DNA from: Clostridia bacterium
GTDB lineage: Bacteria; Bacillota; Clostridia; Christensenellales; Aristaeellaceae
Length of the DNA stretch: 64,000 nt
Assembly (NCBI GenBank): GCA_017433405.1
Contig: JAFRHH010000066.1
Location: forward strand, 1-64,000
Direction: 5' to 3'
Positions 49,769 to 58,498 of this stretch are shown here, one piece after another. Position 1 is the stretch's first letter. The number at the start of each line of letters is the position of its first letter. The notes below the pieces were generated by a model. It ran no database searches and was not told the DNA's origin. It saw only the letters and a program-made list of their open reading frames with translations. A program made the translations under genes and the position numbers.

Positions 49769-49953
49769 GATAAAGCTCCTCCTCAGGAAGATGCCGCATC
49801 AGATAAAGAACCCGCGGCTTCCATGTCACAGGTATATCCTCGCTGTTAAAAAAATTCGACTCATTCTATCATGGCGGGAATGGATTTGTCCAGAACGGAA
49901 GGCCGGATTTCTCATTTTTTCATTTTCCATTTCCATTCTATGTTCTTTATGCG

Positions 49954-49959
49954 TATAAT
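49954..49959 (+). promoter_or_regulatory. -10 element of the small zinc-protein gene
   Basis: TATAAT at 49954-49959; a poor -35 (TTCCAT) is 17 bp upstream. The start is 43 bases downstream. Apart from this promoter and the oppositely read ribosome site of the lipoprotein gene, 49769-50001 holds no gene. Confidence 0.4.
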
Positions 49960-50001
49960 ATAGAGGAAGAAAACGAAGAAAGCAAAACGGAGGAAGCAGG
50001 C

Positions 50002-50250
50002 ATGAATCAGAAGAAACTGGATTTCAGGATCACGGCCGAAGAGGAAACATCGGCGCTGGATCAGGAAACGCTGGGGCGCCTCTCCGCCGGCAATTCCGCG
50101 GCGGGCATCCCCGCCGGCGCGGCAACCGGTCATATTCATGACCGCTGCGGCGGACACAACACCTATCTGATGGGACACGCCGAAGGCGCCCCGAACGATT
50201 TCTGGTGGTGTCTCGACTGCAACTGCGCCTTCCTCGTGCCAAGGGAATAA
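50002..50250 (+). CDS. Small putative zinc-binding protein
   Basis: 82 residues, ATG 50002 behind GGAGG. The N-terminal half is polar (MNQKKLDFRITAEEETSALD), followed by an Ala/Gly-rich middle. The C-terminal 35 residues have GHIHDRCGGHNTYLMGH and FWWCLDCNCAFLVPRE. Four Cys and four His are available for one or two zinc sites. No signal peptide. I do not recognise the family. A bidirectional terminator follows, so the gene is monocistronic. Confidence 0.7.
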   Translation: MNQKKLDFRITAEEETSALDQETLGRLSAGNSAAGIPAGAATGHIHDRCGGHNTYLMGHAEGAPNDFWWCLDCNCAFLVPRE

Positions 50251-50316
50251 CGGAAAAAGCGGGATGAATATCCTTTCGGAAGCCGCCGACGGATCTGACC
50301 GCCGGGCGCGCCACCG

Positions 50317-50346
50317 AAAAACCGCCCCCGAAGAGGGGCGGTTTTT
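50317..50346. terminator. Bidirectional rho-independent terminator
   Basis: AAAAACCGCCCC pairs with GGGGCGGTTTTT around a short loop, with A- and T-runs on both sides. It serves the small zinc-protein gene and the convergent amino-acid ABC operon. Confidence 0.85.
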
Positions 50347-50361
50347 CAGCCGGGAAGGGGT

Positions 50362-51192
50362 TTATACGGTTCCGCCTTCCACTACAAGGCTGTCGGCATC
50401 GGCATTGGGGCCGTAGGTTTCCCGGAGGGTCGCTTCGTAATCGGCGTGGAAGAAGTTTTCCGCGCCCAGCCTGACGATCTCCTCATTGATCCAGGTCAGC
50501 AGCGTCTCATTCCCCTTGGAGACCGCGGGATTAATGGTATCCAGGCTGCCCAGGGACTCGATGCCCACGGTAAAGCCGGGATTCTCGATCGCCCAGGCCA
50601 GCACCTCGGTATTATCCGTGGACAGGGCGTCTCCCCGCCCATCCAGCAGGGCGATATACGCTTCCGTATAGCTGTCATACTTGGCCAGCTTCACGTCCGG
50701 ATAGTTCTTCTCGAAGAAGGTTTCAGCGGTCGTGCCCTTGGAGACGATCAGGGTCTTTCCCTTCAGCTGCTCCGGATCAGTAATCAGCGCGGCATCCGGG
50801 CTGACCACGCCCAGGGCCACCTTCATGTACGGCAGGGCAAAATCCACCTGGGTCGCCCGCTCCTCGGTATAGGTGAAGTTCGCGAGGACGATATCCACCT
50901 TAAAGGACTGGAGGAACTCGATCCGGTTTGGCGCGTCCAGGGAAACCGGCTCCAGCTTTACGCCCAGATCCTCCGCCAGGCGGCGGGCGAGAACCACGTC
51001 ATAGCCCTGATACTCCCCGTTTTCATCGATATAGCCGAAGGGCTTCTTATCGGAGAAGAGGCCGATCACCAGCTTTCCGCTGGCTTTAATTTCATCCAGG
51101 GTTCGGAAGCCTTCCGCGGAGGCGGAAACCGCCAGGGACAGAAGCAGGGCCAGCGCCAGGGCCAGGGCAACGATCTTTGTCAGCTTTTTCAT
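50362..51192 (-). CDS. Amino-acid ABC transporter substrate-binding protein
   Basis: 276 residues from ATG 51192 behind GGCGGAG. The signal peptide KIVALALALALLLSLAVSAS ends without a lipobox. SBP_bac_3 features: SGKLVIGLFSDKKPFGYIDE, GYDVVLARRLAEDLGVK, IVLANFTYTEERATQVDFAL and LIVSKGTTAETFF. It is of ordinary length and complete, unlike the protein at 3694-4776. It is the last gene of the four-gene uptake operon and probably the most abundant product. Confidence 0.93.
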   Translation of the reverse strand: MKKLTKIVALALALALLLSLAVSASAEGFRTLDEIKASGKLVIGLFSDKKPFGYIDENGEYQGYDVVLARRLAEDLGVKLEPVSLDAPNRIEFLQSFKVDIVLANFTYTEERATQVDFALPYMKVALGVVSPDAALITDPEQLKGKTLIVSKGTTAETFFEKNYPDVKLAKYDSYTEAYIALLDGRGDALSTDNTEVLAWAIENPGFTVGIESLGSLDTINPAVSKGNETLLTWINEEIVRLGAENFFHADYEATLRETYGPNADADSLVVEGGTV

Positions 51193-51268
51193 GATTTTTC
51201 TCCGCCTTTTTTTATTTACCCATCAGTTTAGTGGGTTGAACGGATTGTAGACCTTTTCACGGGGCCTG

Positions 51269-52057
51269 TCAATCCCCCGGATTGTTTTTTGGCTGTATCC
51301 CGTCTCTGTTTCGCCGGGCGGCATAGGTAAAGCTCTGGAGGAAGCGCCGGGCCCGCTCCGTCTTCGGCTCGTGAAAGAACTGCTCCGGGCTGCCCTCCTC
51401 CAGGATCACGCCCTCCTCCAGGAACAGCACCCGGTCAGCCACCGCCTCGGCGAAGCGCATCTCATGGGTCACGATCGCCATGGTCATCCCGCCCGAGGCC
51501 AGATCGATCACCACGTTCAGCACCTCGCTCACCATCTCCGGATCCAGGGCCGCGGTAATCTCGTCCAGCAGCAGAATCTCCGGATGCATCATCATGGCCC
51601 GAACCAGGGCAACCCGCTGCTTCTGGCCGCCGGAGAGCGTTCGCGGCAGGGCCTGCGCCTTATCCCGGAGGCCGACCCGCTCCAGCATCTCCAGGGCTTC
51701 CCTCTCCACCTCCGCCTTCGGCCTTCCCAGGGCCCGGACAGGCCCCAGCTGCAGATTATCCATCACCTTCATATGGGGAAAGAGATCGTAGCTTTGAAAC
51801 ACCATACCGATCTTCTGTCTCACCAGATGCAGATCCCGGGTCCGGCCGGAGATGACTTCCCCCCGCAGGCGGATTTCCCCGCTGTCGATGGTTTCCAGGC
51901 CGTTGATACAGCGAAGCAGGGTGCTCTTTCCGCAGCCGCTCGGGCCCACGATGACCACCACCTCGCCCTCCCGGATCTCCAGGGAAACGCCCCTGAGCAC
52001 CCCGGGCCCGTCAAAGGATTTATGAATATCCCGAACCTCAAGGATCGTCTCGCTCAT
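51269..52057 (-). CDS. Amino-acid ABC transporter ATPase
   Basis: 262 residues of GlnQ type: Walker A VGPSGCGKST, signature LSGGQKQRVALVRAMM, Walker B LLLDEITAALD, where the usual DEPTSALD is DEITAALD, and switch His in IVTHEMRFA. No C-terminal extension, in contrast to the ATPase at 1684-2778. It is between the permease and binding-protein genes. Confidence 0.93.
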   Translation of the reverse strand: MSETILEVRDIHKSFDGPGVLRGVSLEIREGEVVVIVGPSGCGKSTLLRCINGLETIDSGEIRLRGEVISGRTRDLHLVRQKIGMVFQSYDLFPHMKVMDNLQLGPVRALGRPKAEVEREALEMLERVGLRDKAQALPRTLSGGQKQRVALVRAMMMHPEILLLDEITAALDPEMVSEVLNVVIDLASGGMTMAIVTHEMRFAEAVADRVLFLEEGVILEEGSPEQFFHEPKTERARRFLQSFTYAARRNRDGIQPKNNPGD

Positions 52058-52073
52058 TCCTCATTCATTCCTT

Positions 52074-52745
52074 TCACGCCCAATGACTTTCCAGATGCCT
52101 CGCCAGCAGGGAAAAGGGCCAGCAGACCAGAAAATACAGCAGGAAGATCACAAAATAAACCCAGAAGGCCGCATCCGGCTGGCGGTAAAACTGGCCGATA
52201 ATCTGCTGGCCGACCTTCAGAACCTCCGTCACGTTGATCATCTTGACCAAAGCCGTGGTCTTGATAATCCGGGTCGAGAGGTTGATCGCCTGAGGAAGGA
52301 GGCGCCTGACCGTCTGGGGAATCAGCACGTGGAGATAGATCCGGCCTTTGGTCAGCCCCAGGGCGGCGGCGGATTCCGTCTGATGCCGGGGGATCGAGGT
52401 CAGGGCTCCCCGGATCAGGTCGCCCATTTCCGCGGTTCCCCAGAAGGTAAAGACAATCACCGCGCTGGTTTCCCCGTCCAGATCCCAGCCGAAGAGCCGG
52501 GCAAAGCCGAAATACACGATATACAGAAGCACCAGCTGGGGCATAAACCGAACGATTTCCAGCCAGCAGCGGCAGAAGATTTTCGGAATTTTCCGCTTTG
52601 ACAGCATCAGAAGCCCGAACACGAGGCCGAAAACGCCGGAGAGCCCGATCGTGATGAGGGCGAGGCGAAGGGTGACCCACAGGCCCATCAGGAGCCGCTG
52701 AAAGTTGACTCCTTTAAACAGAATGCTGATTCCCAAATCCTGCAT
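52074..52745 (-). CDS. Amino-acid ABC transporter permease
   Basis: 223 residues from ATG 52745 behind AAGGAGG. About five membrane segments are present, and the EAA-like loop is ESAAALGLTKGRIYLHVLIP. It overlaps the preceding permease gene by 32 bases, giving a heterodimeric channel. Typical HisQ/GlnP family. Confidence 0.92.
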   Translation of the reverse strand: MQDLGISILFKGVNFQRLLMGLWVTLRLALITIGLSGVFGLVFGLLMLSKRKIPKIFCRCWLEIVRFMPQLVLLYIVYFGFARLFGWDLDGETSAVIVFTFWGTAEMGDLIRGALTSIPRHQTESAAALGLTKGRIYLHVLIPQTVRRLLPQAINLSTRIIKTTALVKMINVTEVLKVGQQIIGQFYRQPDAAFWVYFVIFLLYFLVCWPFSLLARHLESHWA

Positions 52746-53385
52746 AGCGGAGCCTCCTTTCCACCAGCGTGGCCAGGGCGGACACGGGCAAGAGTATCAG
52801 CAGATAGGCGACCACCAGCATGAACAGCACCTCCACCGTACGCCCGCCGCTGGTCCGCAGGGTGTCGGCCACGTTCATCAGATCCATCATCGCCAGAACG
52901 GAAAAGACGCTGGTTTCCTTAATCAGAAAGATCACATTGGCAAACAGAGCGGGCGCCGCTGTCGCCAGAGCCTGGGGAAAAATCACATAGCGGATGTTCT
53001 GGCCCCGGGTCAGCCCGATGCACTCCCCGGCCTCCACCTGGGCCCTGTCCACCGATTCGAGGCCGCTTCGGAAGGCCTCCGCCATATAGGCTCCGCCCAG
53101 AAAGGTCAGCCCGATCACGGCGCAGGCTTCCGCGCTGAACCGGATTCCCACCCGCGGCAGCCCCGCATAGAGGAAGAACAGCTGCACCAGCAGCGGCGTA
53201 TTCCGGGCCAGCTCGATATAGCCCCCGGCGATCCGCTGCAAAACGGGTATGCGGAAATAGCGCAGAAGGCAGCAAAGGAGCCCCAGCACCATAGCGCAAA
53301 TTACCCCGTACAGCCCGAACCGCAGGGTAACCCAGGCGCCGGAGAGATAATCCGGCACATGGGCAAGAATAAACGATCCGTCCAC
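52714..53385 (-). CDS. Amino-acid ABC transporter permease (first gene)
   Basis: 223 residues from GTG 53385, which follows AAGGAGGG; a longer frame to 53451 has no ribosome site. It begins VDGSFILAHVPDYLSGAWVT and has an EAGECIGLTRGQNIRYVIFP loop for the ATPase. First gene of the operon permease-permease-ATPase-binding protein. The 116 bases before it hold the promoter region but no clear -35/-10 pair that I would defend. Confidence 0.9.
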   Translation of the reverse strand: MDGSFILAHVPDYLSGAWVTLRFGLYGVICAMVLGLLCCLLRYFRIPVLQRIAGGYIELARNTPLLVQLFFLYAGLPRVGIRFSAEACAVIGLTFLGGAYMAEAFRSGLESVDRAQVEAGECIGLTRGQNIRYVIFPQALATAAPALFANVIFLIKETSVFSVLAMMDLMNVADTLRTSGGRTVEVLFMLVVAYLLILLPVSALATLVERRLRYAGFGNQHSV

Positions 53386-53501
53386 CTGACCCTCCTTGCG
53401 CGAACGCCCATCCGCGTCCACTGTTCTTCTTATTATGCTCAAAAATGCCAAAAAGAAAAGAAAGAGGACTGTTTAAATTCTGTACAAAACCGGCCTGCCT
53501 T

Positions 53502-54887
53502 TCAGGAGCGCAGGCGGCGGCGCCGGAGGACGGCATGCAGCGCGTCGGTCACCATGGCGCGGGGGGTTCCCTCACGGTCGTTTTCCAGAGGCCGGACCAG
53601 CAGAAGCGCCACCAGCAGCCGGAGGATCACGGAGATCAGGATCAGCACCTTAAAGCGGTCAAAGCTTCCGGAGAACCAGCCTGCGTTTTCCCATCCCTCC
53701 AGCAGCGCGCCGCCGCACAGGGTTCCCAGGGCAACGCCCACCAGGGAGGTTACGCAGGCGAAAACCGCGATATAGGAGGGGCGGGCCTCATCCGGGGAGG
53801 CCGACAGCTGCATGCTGTTGGCCGCCAGGTTCGCCCCGCTCCAGCAGGCCGCGCCGACCAGATTCCGCAGAAGCACCGGCCAGACAGCCCCCGGCACAGA
53901 GAAGAGATAAAAGCCATCCGTCAGGGAGGTAATCACTGTTGAGACCAGCATGACGCTCCGGCAGCCGTAGCGGCTCATCGCCCGGCCCCAGCGGCGCATC
54001 ACCAGCACCGTCGCGATGGCGGAAGCCGCCGAGCCGAAGACCGTCATCTGCATAAAGGAAAGGCTCATCTCGTTAATGGAATAGCGGGCCAGATAGGGTC
54101 CGCAGAGATTCGAGGTAAAGCACCAGGCTGTCCACATCGTCACCAGGGCGCAGAAAGGCCGGTTCGACCGGATCGATTTTAAAACAGAGCCGATTTTTCG
54201 CTTCCGCGGGGCGTCCGAGTACTGTTCCCGGCAGAAGCCGAAGCAGATCATATCCAGCATGCCCAGCACCCCGCCCAGGGCGAAGATGATTGCATACCGG
54301 TCCGGAAGGGGCAGGGTATCCAGCATCCAGGCCACCAGAAGGCCAAAGGCGAGATTGAAGCCCGCTACCACCATATCCCGATAGGAGAACCACTGGGCCC
54401 GCAGGCGCTGTGGCGCCAGGTCCGAAAGCCAGGGCAGCCAGCACACGTTAATGATCGCCCCGCAGCAGGAGGAAAGCCCCAGCAGGAAGATCATCGTCCA
54501 CAGCGGCAGCCAGGCGGGATTCGTCGGCACAACGATCGGAATCAGGCCGAAGAGAATCCACAGGGCCCGGGAGAAGAGTCCCAGCGTCAGCATGTATTTT
54601 TTTCGCGCCTGGGTTCGGGAAACCAGGATCGAGAAGGGAATCTGCAAAAGGGCCGCCGCCTGGGGAATGCCGTTAATCAGGCCGAAGGCCAGATCCCCCG
54701 CCTTCAGCTCGTTCGCCAGGCCCACCATGGCAGTGGTCCCGCCGCCGCAGATGATCCCATGCAGGTTGCCGAAGAGATTGGCCAGGAGGATCAGGTTCAG
54801 GCTCCGGCGAACCGCCCGGGACAGCTGAAACTGATCGTACAGAAGGGAAAGGGACGACGGCCGGGAACGTCTCAGCGTTTTCCGCAT
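53502..54887 (-). CDS. MFS transporter
   Basis: 461 residues. ATG 54887 follows AAAGGAAGG; ATG 54905 overlaps the previous stop. About twelve hydrophobic segments are visible (LILLANLFGNLHGIICGGGT, AWLPLWTMIFLLGLSSCCGA, PVLLRNLVGAACWSGANLAA). The loop VSRTQARKKYM is the MFS A-motif position. The C-terminus is strongly basic (DALHAVLRRRRLRS). The substrate is unknown. It is probably co-transcribed with the oxidoreductase gene immediately upstream, so the two may use the same sugar or polyol derivative. Confidence 0.85.
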   Translation of the reverse strand: MRKTLRRSRPSSLSLLYDQFQLSRAVRRSLNLILLANLFGNLHGIICGGGTTAMVGLANELKAGDLAFGLINGIPQAAALLQIPFSILVSRTQARKKYMLTLGLFSRALWILFGLIPIVVPTNPAWLPLWTMIFLLGLSSCCGAIINVCWLPWLSDLAPQRLRAQWFSYRDMVVAGFNLAFGLLVAWMLDTLPLPDRYAIIFALGGVLGMLDMICFGFCREQYSDAPRKRKIGSVLKSIRSNRPFCALVTMWTAWCFTSNLCGPYLARYSINEMSLSFMQMTVFGSAASAIATVLVMRRWGRAMSRYGCRSVMLVSTVITSLTDGFYLFSVPGAVWPVLLRNLVGAACWSGANLAANSMQLSASPDEARPSYIAVFACVTSLVGVALGTLCGGALLEGWENAGWFSGSFDRFKVLILISVILRLLVALLLVRPLENDREGTPRAMVTDALHAVLRRRRLRS

Positions 54888-54901
54888 CGGGGGCCTTCCT
54901 T

Positions 54902-55909
54902 TCATGGTTTATTTCCCGCTGTCTCCTGATCGCCGGCAAAACCCGTCTCGAAGGGATAAACCAGGCCGATCTGCCGCCGGCATTCGTCCATGATCTCCAT
55001 GACATCCATCGTCGCCCGCGGCGGAACAAAGGCGCTCTCCGTCCGTCCCGCCCGGATCTCCTCCGACACCCGGTCAAATTCGTTCAGCATCGTCGTCGCG
55101 GCCTCAAACCGCTCGATCACGCTTCTGTCCTTTCCCCGGAGCTCCGCGTAATTCGCGCAGTTGATCGGACCCGTCACGATCTCCCCCTCCGATCCGACGA
55201 TCCGGATTTCATTTCGGCCGTCGGGCGCGTCGATGGCCAGGTCAATGCGGCGCTCCGTTCCGTCCGCCCAGATCAGATCGATCTCGTCCCCCAGATCCAC
55301 GCCGCCCTCGATCCGCCCGCTGCAGCGAACCTGCGAAGGCTTTCCGAAGAGCCGGTAAAGATAGGTGATGGGATAGACACCGGAATCCAGGATCGCCCCG
55401 CCGGCCAGCTTCGGATCCGTCAGCCGGGGCGCGTAATGAATCACGTTGGCCAGCATCACCGTCTCGACCCGCTCAATCCGGCCGGCGCGGCCCTCATCCA
55501 CCCATGCTTTCACTTTTCGGGCGGGAGGCGCGAACCAGGTCCACATGGCCTCCGCCAGATAAACCTTTTTTTCCGCCGCCAGGGCGAAAAGCTCCTTCGT
55601 TTCGGCTGCCCGGACGGTCATCGGCTTTTCGCAGAGAACCGGCTTTCCCAGCTCCAGGGCCATTTTCGCGTAGGGATAATGGGTCGTATGCGGCGTCACC
55701 ACGTACACCGCGTCCGCCTTCTCCATCGCCCGGCGGGGATCCTGGGAGGCCTCCGCGCCAAACCGGGCGGCGAATTCCTCCGCGGCCTCCTTCCGGCGGG
55801 AAACCACCGAAACGATCCGGTGCCGGTCCGTCGCCGTAATCTCCGCCGCCACCTGCTTCGCGAGGGTTCCCGTGCCGATAAAGCACCAGCTGAAAACCTG
55901 ACTGCTCAT
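54902..55909 (-). CDS. Gfo/Idh/MocA-family oxidoreductase
   Basis: 335 residues from ATG 55909 behind GAGGAGG. The N-terminal Rossmann domain has CFIGTGTLAKQVAAEI, where the usual GxGxxG is GTGTLA. Then comes YVVTPHTTHYPYAKMALELG and the family's CEKPMT (VLCEKPMTVRAAE). The C-terminal domain has GGAILDSGVYPITYLYRLFG with a catalytic-type Asp/Tyr. NAD(P)-dependent oxidation of a sugar or polyol derivative is expected. It may form an operon with the MFS gene. Its leader shares the TTCACAGAGGAG motif with three other genes. Confidence 0.9.
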   Translation of the reverse strand: MSSQVFSWCFIGTGTLAKQVAAEITATDRHRIVSVVSRRKEAAEEFAARFGAEASQDPRRAMEKADAVYVVTPHTTHYPYAKMALELGKPVLCEKPMTVRAAETKELFALAAEKKVYLAEAMWTWFAPPARKVKAWVDEGRAGRIERVETVMLANVIHYAPRLTDPKLAGGAILDSGVYPITYLYRLFGKPSQVRCSGRIEGGVDLGDEIDLIWADGTERRIDLAIDAPDGRNEIRIVGSEGEIVTGPINCANYAELRGKDRSVIERFEAATTMLNEFDRVSEEIRAGRTESAFVPPRATMDVMEIMDECRRQIGLVYPFETGFAGDQETAGNKP

Positions 55910-55937
55910 GGGTTCTTCCTCCTCTGTGAACGACAGT

Positions 55938-58388
55938 TTAAACTGATCCCCGGCAGGCCGCCAGGATTTCCTCCGCCCGCTCCAGGGGCAGAATATAGCC
56001 CTCCAGCAGCTTCGCCTTGTCCGCCAGATCCCGGGAGCGGGTATTCACAAAAATCCGGCAGCGGTGCCGGCCGTTCCTGGCCTCCTGGATCAGGTTCAGC
56101 GCCGGGGCGTTTCCGTCGAAGGCCAGGAGCACCGAATCCCGCCGCTTGAAGATCTCATAGGCGAAGCTCTTATAGAGGCCCAGGCCGGAGCTTTCGATCG
56201 AAACGCAGGCTGTTACCCCCGCCTTCAGCAGCCGGTCCTTTTCCCGGGGGCTGAGACGGTTCGGCACGATCGCCGCGATCCGGAAGCGGCCCCGGCTCCG
56301 GGCCGCGATATAGCCCTCCTGGCCCGTCAGCGTATGGCCCACCACCAGGATCACCCTTTCCGGATCCAGCCCCTCCAGCAGGCGGTCGATCAGCTCCCGG
56401 TCCGCCTGCCGGATCTGGGTCCGGTGGTTCTGGTGATTAAAGCTGCCGCCGGCGACGATGACGGGGAATCCCTCGGGCATCGGCCCGATGATCCCCCGGA
56501 GCGTCTTCCAGGCGTCCACCCGGCCGGATTCCCGCCAGAGATCCTGCTCGATCCGCGGCGTTTCCGCCAGCCGCTTTTCATACCAGGCCTCCGGATCCAC
56601 CGCCCCGCCGCTGAGCCGGAAGGCTTCCAGCCGCTCCCGGAACACCCGGAGGCTCTCCTCCCGGACCGCCCCGTCGGTCTGCTTCATCTTTTTAAGATCC
56701 TCCAGGCTCAGCCCCAGCAGCTTCTCCAGGGACTTCTCCTCGTCGATGGAATTCGTTCCGTAGAGAGCGCCGCCGTCGGTCCCCTGGACGCAGGCCACCC
56801 CCGCCCGCAGGTAGCGCCGCAGCGGATGGTGATCCAGCCTGGACAGGTTATTGAGGCGGACGTTGGAGGTGATCTGGAACTCCAGGGTCACCCGGAAGCG
56901 CTTCATATCCTCCAGCAGCTTCTTTCCCTGGGCTGTCCGCAGATCGCAGGTATAGAGCCCGTGGCCGATCCGAATCTTCGGCATCTCCTGGCCCGGCTGC
57001 AGCGCCTCCTGGACGCAGCGGATGCTGTCCACCACGTTGTCCCGCAGGGAATCGTTCTCGCCGGCATGAATCCGGATCACGAAGCCGGGATGCTCCCCGG
57101 CGATCCGAACCAGCTCCCGGATCACCGCCCGCAGCTCGAGAATGGAGTTGATCTCCTCCCCGATAATATCGCTGCCCGCCACGTAAGGATCCCCGGCGAT
57201 GGCCCGGAGAATCTGCAGATTGTCCGCCAGGTAGTCGTTATGGGTCACCCGGTCCCGGATAATCGTCAGCGGCACCCGGCGGATACCCGCCAGAAACCGC
57301 AGGGTGACGCCGGTTTCCCGAATCACCACCGGCATGATCTCGTGGATCTCCCGGAGCCGGGCCGCAAAGCCCCCGCGGCCAAGCAGCGCCGTATCCGAAA
57401 TCTCCGCGTAGGAAATTCCCCGCTTCCGGTATTCCCGGGCAATCCAGAGCAGCAGGTCCTGAAAAAGAGTATTGCTGCCGAACCGCTCCGTCTCCCGATC
57501 CCGGCTCATCTGCTCCGCGTAGTCCCGAACCTCCCGGTCCGGAATCAGTCCCAGGTTCAGCCCGCTGAGGGGGTTCTCCGCGGCGCTTCCCTTCGTAAAA
57601 ACATAGCGGTAGAGATATACCTTCTCCAGGTCCGCGAAGACCGCCTGGCCGTCCTTGGGAATCGTCAGGGAATTCCGGATCCGGTCGATATTGAACTGGG
57701 CCTCCTCCGGATGGCCGAGGATCAGCTCCGCAAAGTTGATAAAGGTCCGGTCGTCCAGGCGGCGCTGCCGCTGCTTCTCCGTCATCTCCGGCGCGGCTTT
57801 CCCGGCCTCCGCGGCCTCCAGGGCCGCCCTGCGCGCCTCCAGGCGCGCCAGCTGCGCCGGCGTACAGCGAAGGGCCAGCTTCTTAACATAGTAATAGGGA
57901 TACCGCAGCTGCCGCACAATCCCCAGGGCGATCAGCGCGTCCGGCGGCAGGTTGCCGTTCATATGGGTATGCAGGTCCGTCGTGAACTTGCATTCGGCAA
58001 GGATATAGGTTTTGACGATGGTCTTTTCGATCCCCAGCCGGTAATCCCGGGTCTGGCTCATCAGCGTCTTGGAAATCGCCGGAATCGCGGCTTTCCGTTC
58101 GATCCGGCCGTCGGGAAAGATGTTGGCAACCTTTGTGTTTCCGAGCCGGAGGATATACATCTTCCGGTTATTCCCGTCAAAATAGCAGGGAACCTCCCCC
58201 CGGATGACCTTCAGCCCCTGGTCCCCCTCCTCCGTCTCCAGGCCGCAGAGCCTGGCCAGATTGGTGATCAGATTGCCTGTCCGGTGGTTCGGCGTCCGGA
58301 TGGTATAAAACAGCCGTTCCCCCTCCATGGACAGATCGACCGCGATATCCTTTTCCTGATCCAGATAGAATCGCTGGAAAAAAATCAT
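55938..58388 (-). CDS. Adenosine-deaminase-like protein with extra N- and C-terminal domains
   Basis: 816 residues from ATG 58388 behind GGAGGAGG; about twice the usual size. Residues 1-130 are unassigned beta-rich sequence (YLDQEKDIAVDLSMEGERLF). Residues about 135-600 form an adenosine/AMP-deaminase TIM barrel: FTTDLHTHMNGNL (HxH, 140-142), FVIRIHAGENDSL, IRIGHGLYTC, LEFQITSNVRL and CVQGTDGGALY with the metal Asp. A helical insertion (ARLEARRAALEAAEAGKAA) precedes the core. Residues 640-816 are a nucleotide-binding-like domain: VIVAGGSFNHQNH, ILVVGHTLTGQEG and SGLGLYKSFAYEIF, resembling SLOG/LOG proteins. Such a domain often senses nucleotide ligands. No AAA partner (as in RADAR) is adjacent. 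Function is inferred only. Confidence 0.75.
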   Translation of the reverse strand: MIFFQRFYLDQEKDIAVDLSMEGERLFYTIRTPNHRTGNLITNLARLCGLETEEGDQGLKVIRGEVPCYFDGNNRKMYILRLGNTKVANIFPDGRIERKAAIPAISKTLMSQTRDYRLGIEKTIVKTYILAECKFTTDLHTHMNGNLPPDALIALGIVRQLRYPYYYVKKLALRCTPAQLARLEARRAALEAAEAGKAAPEMTEKQRQRRLDDRTFINFAELILGHPEEAQFNIDRIRNSLTIPKDGQAVFADLEKVYLYRYVFTKGSAAENPLSGLNLGLIPDREVRDYAEQMSRDRETERFGSNTLFQDLLLWIAREYRKRGISYAEISDTALLGRGGFAARLREIHEIMPVVIRETGVTLRFLAGIRRVPLTIIRDRVTHNDYLADNLQILRAIAGDPYVAGSDIIGEEINSILELRAVIRELVRIAGEHPGFVIRIHAGENDSLRDNVVDSIRCVQEALQPGQEMPKIRIGHGLYTCDLRTAQGKKLLEDMKRFRVTLEFQITSNVRLNNLSRLDHHPLRRYLRAGVACVQGTDGGALYGTNSIDEEKSLEKLLGLSLEDLKKMKQTDGAVREESLRVFRERLEAFRLSGGAVDPEAWYEKRLAETPRIEQDLWRESGRVDAWKTLRGIIGPMPEGFPVIVAGGSFNHQNHRTQIRQADRELIDRLLEGLDPERVILVVGHTLTGQEGYIAARSRGRFRIAAIVPNRLSPREKDRLLKAGVTACVSIESSGLGLYKSFAYEIFKRRDSVLLAFDGNAPALNLIQEARNGRHRCRIFVNTRSRDLADKAKLLEGYILPLERAEEILAACRGSV

Positions 58389-58498
58389 CCCGCACCTCCT
58401 CCGTTCAGGGAAACGCCGGTCTACGGCATCCGCTTCTGTCTCTTATCGCTGTTCTCCGTCCCTCAGGCCCGTCATCTCTTCTCAGCCCCAGGCCCCTG

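Noticed and set aside
49635..49829. A 64-codon frame beginning MTWKPRVLYLMRHLPEEELY overlapping the lipoprotein start
   Set aside because: It reads plausibly but overlaps a gene with a good signal peptide and ribosome site in another frame, and has no such site itself.
55938..58388. RADAR defence operon
   Set aside because: RADAR needs an adjacent RdrA AAA ATPase; none is present, and the C-terminal SLOG-like domain is not part of my picture of RdrB.
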